A stretch of 64,000 bases of DNA from Maribellus sediminis (GTDB lineage Bacteria > Bacteroidota > Bacteroidia > Bacteroidales > Prolixibacteraceae): positions 124,001 through 188,000 of the forward strand of contig NZ_WXUB01000005.1 in assembly GCF_011799805.1 (NCBI RefSeq), written 5' to 3'. Position numbers and translations under genes: made by a program. Below the pieces are notes generated by a model. It made no database searches and had not been told where the DNA came from. It worked only from the letters and a program-made list of their open reading frames with translations. Within the stretch, counting starts at the first letter, position 1. Each line of letters begins with the position of its first letter. Below, piece by piece: positions 60,548 to 64,000 of the stretch.

Positions 60548-62578
60548 TTAAGCCAACATTTCTTTTACCTGTTGATAAACGTTTTCGCCATTGAAGCCGA
60601 GTTTTTCATCAAGCACGGTGTAAGGCGCCGAGAATCCGAAAGAATCAAGTCCCCAAACTTTTCCGTTTTCACCAACAAGACCTTCCAGTGTCACAGGCAA
60701 TCCGGCAGTCATTCCAAAACGTGGAACTCCAACAGGAAGAACTGCATCCTGGTATTCTTTAGACTGATTTCTGAAAACTCCTTCCGAAGGAACAGAAACC
60801 ACCTGAACTTTCAGTCCGTCTTTTTCGCGTAACAAAGCTGCACCGTCAACCAGGGTAGCTACTTCAGAGCCACTGGCCAAAAGCACAACGTCGGGAGTAC
60901 CTGCAGCAGCCTCAACAATATAAGCTCCTTTTTCAGCCTGAAGTGCCGATTCGTAAGCGTCACCTTCAGCCGGAAGGCTTTTGATGTTCTGGCGCGATAA
61001 AATCAGTGCTGATGGGGTAGTGGTATTTTCAAGTGCCATTTTCCAGGCCACAGTTGTTTCTGCTGCGTCGGCCGGACGGAGAACCAGTGTACTGTTTGCT
61101 CCATGGTGATTTTTCAATTTCTCCATCAAACGGATCTGAGCTTCCTGCTCGACCGGCTGGTGAGTCGGTCCGTCTTCTCCAACGCGGAACGCGTCGTGTG
61201 TCCAAACAAATTTAACAGGCAACTGCATCAATGCCGACAAACGAACCGCAGGTTTCATGTAATCCGAGAATACGAAGAAAGTTCCGCAAACAGGAATTAC
61301 ACCACCGTGCAGCGCCATACCGTTCATAATTGCCGCCATGGTCAATTCGCTAACTCCGGCCTGCAGGAAAGATCCGCTGAAATCGCCTTTTGTAAAGGCT
61401 GTTGTTTTTTTCAGGAATCCGTCGGTTTTATCCGAGTTTGAAAGGTCGGCCGAAGCTACGATCATATTTTCGATCTCGCCTGCAAATGCTGCTAAAACTG
61501 TTGAAGACGCGGCACGTGTAGCCGAGTTTGCTTTTTGCTCAATTTTTGCAAAATCGAATTCCGGAGCTTCCGTAGAAAAGAACTTTTTCAATTTGGCAGC
61601 GAGTTCCGGATTTGCAGCTTCCCATTCGGCCTGTTCAGCTTTTTTGGCAGCTGCTGCTGCAATCAATTCAGCTTTACGCTTGGCATACAATTCCTGAACA
61701 TCATCGAAAATTACAAATGGATTTCCAGGATTTCCGCCGAGGTTAGCGATTGATTTTTCGAAAGAAGCACCTGCTTCACCCAATGGCATTCCGTGGGTTG
61801 AAGTTTTGCGTTCGAAGTTGCTTCCATCAGCAGCAAGAGCACCTTTACCCATAATTGTTTTACCAATGATAATGGTTGGGCGTTCGGTTTCTGCATTGGC
61901 TGCTTTTAAAGCTGCACGGATTTGTTCTGTGTTGTTACCTTCGATGGTAATTACATTCCAGTTCCAGGCTTCGTATTTTTTTGCTGTATCTTCCAGCGAT
62001 ACAGCGTTTGTTTCGGTAGAAAGCTGAATGTCGTTTGAGTCGTAGAACATAACCAGGTTGCTCAGTCCAAGGAAGCCGGCAATACGTCCTGCACCTTGCG
62101 AAATCTCTTCCTGCACACCACCATCGGAAATAAAGGTATAGGTTTTATGTTCCATCCAATTGCCAAAGCGTTCAACAAGGAAACGTTCTGCAATAGCAGC
62201 TCCGACCGCCATTACGTGTCCCTGTCCCAGTGGACCGGAGGTATTTTCAACGCCTCTTTCAACGTCAACTTCGGGGTGCCCCGGTGTTACGCTGCCCCAC
62301 TGACGGAAGTTTTTCAGGTCTTCCATACTGTAAAATCCTGCCAGCGATAAAACACTGTACAGCATTGGCGACATGTGTCCCGGATCGAGGAAAAAACGGT
62401 CGCGGTTGATCCAGCTCATATCCGATGGATCGTAATTTAAAAATTCGGTATAAAGGATGTTTACAAAATCGGCACCACCCATTGCTCCTCCGGGGTGACC
62501 TGATTTTGCTTTTTCAACCATTGATGCAGCCAGAATGCGAATATTATCGGCCGCTTTAACTTCAATACTTTTACTCAT
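60548..62578 (-). CDS. tkt: Transketolase
   Basis: 676 residues, a full-length single-chain transketolase of the pentose phosphate pathway. N-terminal TPP domain: EKAKSGHPGGAMGGADF, LDPGHMSPMLYS, GPLGQGHVMAVGAA. The TPP motif reads ISDGGVQEEISQG...FYDSNDIQ, where the common GDG is SDG. Central domain: DLSNSDKT, GVSELTMAAIMNGMALHGG and FVWTHDAFRVGEDGPTHQPVEQ. The C-terminal domain holds VLLASGSEVATLV and a FGMTAGLPVTLEGLVG end segment. A Lys/Ala/Glu-rich helix (~305-330) looks inserted between domains. TACTTTTG at 62623-62630 (minus) may be the -7 box. Confidence 0.96.
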   Translation of the reverse strand: MSKSIEVKAADNIRILAASMVEKAKSGHPGGAMGGADFVNILYTEFLNYDPSDMSWINRDRFFLDPGHMSPMLYSVLSLAGFYSMEDLKNFRQWGSVTPGHPEVDVERGVENTSGPLGQGHVMAVGAAIAERFLVERFGNWMEHKTYTFISDGGVQEEISQGAGRIAGFLGLSNLVMFYDSNDIQLSTETNAVSLEDTAKKYEAWNWNVITIEGNNTEQIRAALKAANAETERPTIIIGKTIMGKGALAADGSNFERKTSTHGMPLGEAGASFEKSIANLGGNPGNPFVIFDDVQELYAKRKAELIAAAAAKKAEQAEWEAANPELAAKLKKFFSTEAPEFDFAKIEQKANSATRAASSTVLAAFAGEIENMIVASADLSNSDKTDGFLKKTTAFTKGDFSGSFLQAGVSELTMAAIMNGMALHGGVIPVCGTFFVFSDYMKPAVRLSALMQLPVKFVWTHDAFRVGEDGPTHQPVEQEAQIRLMEKLKNHHGANSTLVLRPADAAETTVAWKMALENTTTPSALILSRQNIKSLPAEGDAYESALQAEKGAYIVEAAAGTPDVVLLASGSEVATLVDGAALLREKDGLKVQVVSVPSEGVFRNQSKEYQDAVLPVGVPRFGMTAGLPVTLEGLVGENGKVWGLDSFGFSAPYTVLDEKLGFNGENVYQQVKEMLA

Positions 62579-62725
62579 GTTTGTTATTTTAATTCATTCT
62601 TTTTCAGGTATGACAGGAATGTCAAAAGTATAAAAATTGAGGAAAACAGAAGGGGATTCAATTTCCAAATTAATGATTATTTATAAAACTTCACACGTAC
62701 ACTTTATTGTTCTGCCGAAAATAAA

Positions 62726-62757
62726 AAAGAGAAATCCGAATTTCGGATTTCTCTTTA
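62726..62757 (-). terminator. Terminator of the serA-type gene
   Basis: AAAGAGAAATCCGAA (62726-62740) is perfectly complementary to TTCGGATTTCTCTTT (62742-62756) and is followed on the minus strand by U residues. It lies just beyond the stop at 62779. Confidence 0.85.
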
Positions 62758-62778
62758 TAGTGTTTTTATTCAATGCTA

Positions 62779-63951
62779 CTATTTGTTCAGGATTCGCACC
62801 ATGAAGATGCCATCAACGGCAAGCAGTTCGTCTTTAACCGATGCATTAACGGTTGAGGTGGCCACATCGATAATGTTATAGGCAATGTCGTCACGTTTAC
62901 GGTTCAGCATATTGTCGATGTTCAATCCGTTTGCGGCCAGGATGCTTGAGATCTGGCTTACCATATTTGGCACGTTTTTGTTGGCGATGATGATGCGGCA
63001 ACCTCCGTTGCGCTCCATTTCGGCAGCAGGAAAGTTCACTGAATTAATGATGTTTCCGTTTTCGAGGTATTCGCGTGTTTGCTCAACCGCCATAATTGCA
63101 CAGTTGGTTTCCGACTCTTTTGTTGAAGCTCCGAGGTGAGGGATCGAAATTACTTTGTCCATTTTCAGGCATTCTTCATCGGGGAAGTCGGTAACATATG
63201 ATGCTACTTTTCCTGAATCAATTGCGTCTTTTAAGTCGGCATGGTTAACAAGTCCGCCACGGGCAAAATTCAGGATCTTCACACCGTCTTTCATCATGGC
63301 GAACTTATCTTTGTTGATGTAACCTTTTGTGTCAGGTGTAAGCGGAACATTAATAGTTACATAATCGGCTTGTTGCAAAAGCAACTGAATTCCTTCAACC
63401 CAGGTAACTTCACGACTCAGTTTTAAAGCGTGTTTTACCGACATATAGGGATCGTATCCAACAACTTTCATACGAAGTGCTGAAGCGGCGTTCGCCACCA
63501 GAACACCGATGGCACCCAATCCGATAACCGCCAGTGTTTTGCCTTTCAGTTCCTCTCCGGCAAAATTGCTTTTCCCTTTTTCAACCAGTGCAGGTACATT
63601 TTCGCCTTCACCTATAAGCGTTTTGCCCCAGTTCACTGCACCAATGTAATCGCGCGATGCCATTAACATTCCGGCAATTACAGCTTCTTTTACTGCGTTG
63701 GCATTGGCCCCCGGAGTGTTAAAAACAACGATGCCCTGTTCGGTACATTTCTCGATCGGGATATTGTTTACTCCTGCTCCTGCACGCGCAATCGATTTTA
63801 CCGACGATGGTATTTCCATGTCGTGCATTTTAAAACTGCGCAGGATTATTGCATCAGGATTTGGAATCTCACTGGCTATCTCGTAATTATCTAAAGGAAA
63901 TAATTTTAACCCGTCAGGGTCAATTTTATTCAACGTTTGAATTTTGAACAT
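62779..63951 (-). CDS. serA: D-3-phosphoglycerate dehydrogenase family protein with C-terminal ACT-like domain
   Basis: 390 residues. Substrate-binding: RAGAGVNNIPIEKCTEQGIVVFNTPGANANAVKE. NAD-binding fold: LAVIGLGAIGVLVANAASALRMKVVGYDP. Catalytic Arg in NFARGGLVNHADL, Glu in DFPDEECL, and His in ISIPHLGASTKESE. The last ~75 residues (GGCRIIIANKNVPNMVSQISSILAANGLNID) are an ACT regulatory domain that may sense serine. It catalyses the first step of serine synthesis. A serC partner, often adjacent in Bacteroidota, would lie outside the window. Starts at ATG 63951. Confidence 0.92.
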   Translation of the reverse strand: MFKIQTLNKIDPDGLKLFPLDNYEIASEIPNPDAIILRSFKMHDMEIPSSVKSIARAGAGVNNIPIEKCTEQGIVVFNTPGANANAVKEAVIAGMLMASRDYIGAVNWGKTLIGEGENVPALVEKGKSNFAGEELKGKTLAVIGLGAIGVLVANAASALRMKVVGYDPYMSVKHALKLSREVTWVEGIQLLLQQADYVTINVPLTPDTKGYINKDKFAMMKDGVKILNFARGGLVNHADLKDAIDSGKVASYVTDFPDEECLKMDKVISIPHLGASTKESETNCAIMAVEQTREYLENGNIINSVNFPAAEMERNGGCRIIIANKNVPNMVSQISSILAANGLNIDNMLNRKRDDIAYNIIDVATSTVNASVKDELLAVDGIFMVRILNK

Positions 63952-64000
63952 GTGGCTAATTTTTAATTTGATGAATCGTGTAGCTGATTGATGACAAATA

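Noticed and set aside
60548-62578. Frameshift or inactivation of transketolase because of SDG instead of GDG in the TPP motif
   Set aside because: All other cofactor and substrate motifs are intact and the length is normal; I regard SDG as a tolerated variant.
1-64000. CRISPR array, prophage, integron or insertion sequence
   Set aside because: No regularly spaced direct repeats, cas genes, phage structural genes, integrase or transposase were seen anywhere in the window.

Overview
The window reads as chromosomal DNA of a Bacteroidota bacterium, most likely a free-living or environmental member of the Bacteroidales/Marinilabiliales (for example the Prolixibacteraceae; inferred from gene content, not proven). 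Supporting signs are two SusC/SusD pairs, type IX secretion and gliding genes (PorP/SprF, a type B sorting domain, GldB), a MurF-alanine racemase fusion, TANNTTTG-type -7 promoter boxes, and an absence of strong Shine-Dalgarno sequences. Almost every base is in an intact gene. I saw no phage, IS transposase, CRISPR array, tRNA or rRNA.

Layout. 1-4.5 kb: a PorP/SprF gene cut by the window edge, converging on a large surface protein with a type B sorting domain. 4.5-8.9 kb: acyl-CoA carboxyltransferase with a biotin carrier, an LptF/LptG-type permease, and Tgt. 9-11.4 kb: a glycosyltransferase-like protein, a sigma factor and RsmG, tightly packed. 11.4-12.1 kb: a gene-free repeat element. 12.1-17.9 kb: phosphofructokinase, a DUF1080 lipoprotein, GldB, NAD synthetase and a Crp/Fnr regulator. 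18-23.4 kb: MurF-Alr, thymidine kinase, an acidic protein, RsmI and a HAD phosphatase. 23.4-34 kb: two SusCD pairs separated by a structured 728-bp spacer. 34-36 kb: a hypothetical protein and an 'asparagine synthetase B'-labelled exported protein. 36-41.4 kb: REP-like palindromes, DnaB, Ddl, an RluD-type synthase, a PASTA protein and ribosomal protein L34 (too short for routine ORF calling). 41.6-50.4 kb: a GxxExxY protein, a TauE-like protein, a two-component system, a DUF1573 protein, MeaB, lipoamide dehydrogenase and a FadL-type porin. 50.4-59.8 kb: a deformylase-like protein, small lipoproteins, a lipoprotein serpin, a sigma factor with its membrane partner, and several exported hypotheticals including a tandem duplicate. 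59.8-64 kb: the second repeat element, transketolase and a SerA-type dehydrogenase.

How the genes fit together. Central metabolism is represented by PFK, transketolase, SerA, Lpd, and the propionyl/methylmalonyl-CoA genes (carboxyltransferase, biotin carrier, MeaB). Envelope building is represented by MurF-Alr, Ddl, the LptF/G-type permease and the outer-membrane proteins. Nutrient capture is represented by the SusCD pairs, although no glycoside hydrolase or dedicated regulator lies beside them, so their substrate is unknown.

The most interesting signals are non-coding. (1) Two terminator-like hairpins in the SusCD spacer have different but fully paired stems around a nearly identical 42-nt loop. 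The second follows a copy of the susC leader and a 53-codon ORF, which looks like the ghost of a deleted SusCD unit or an unrecognised leader RNA. (2) A repeat of about 300 bp occurs at 11.5 kb and, in the opposite orientation, at 60 kb. It contains two bipartite hairpins whose arms change but stay paired. Several enzymes also lack textbook motif residues: Tgt without zinc cysteines, a glycosyltransferase without DxD, PFK with GGNGT, and a deformylase-like protein with DDCMS.
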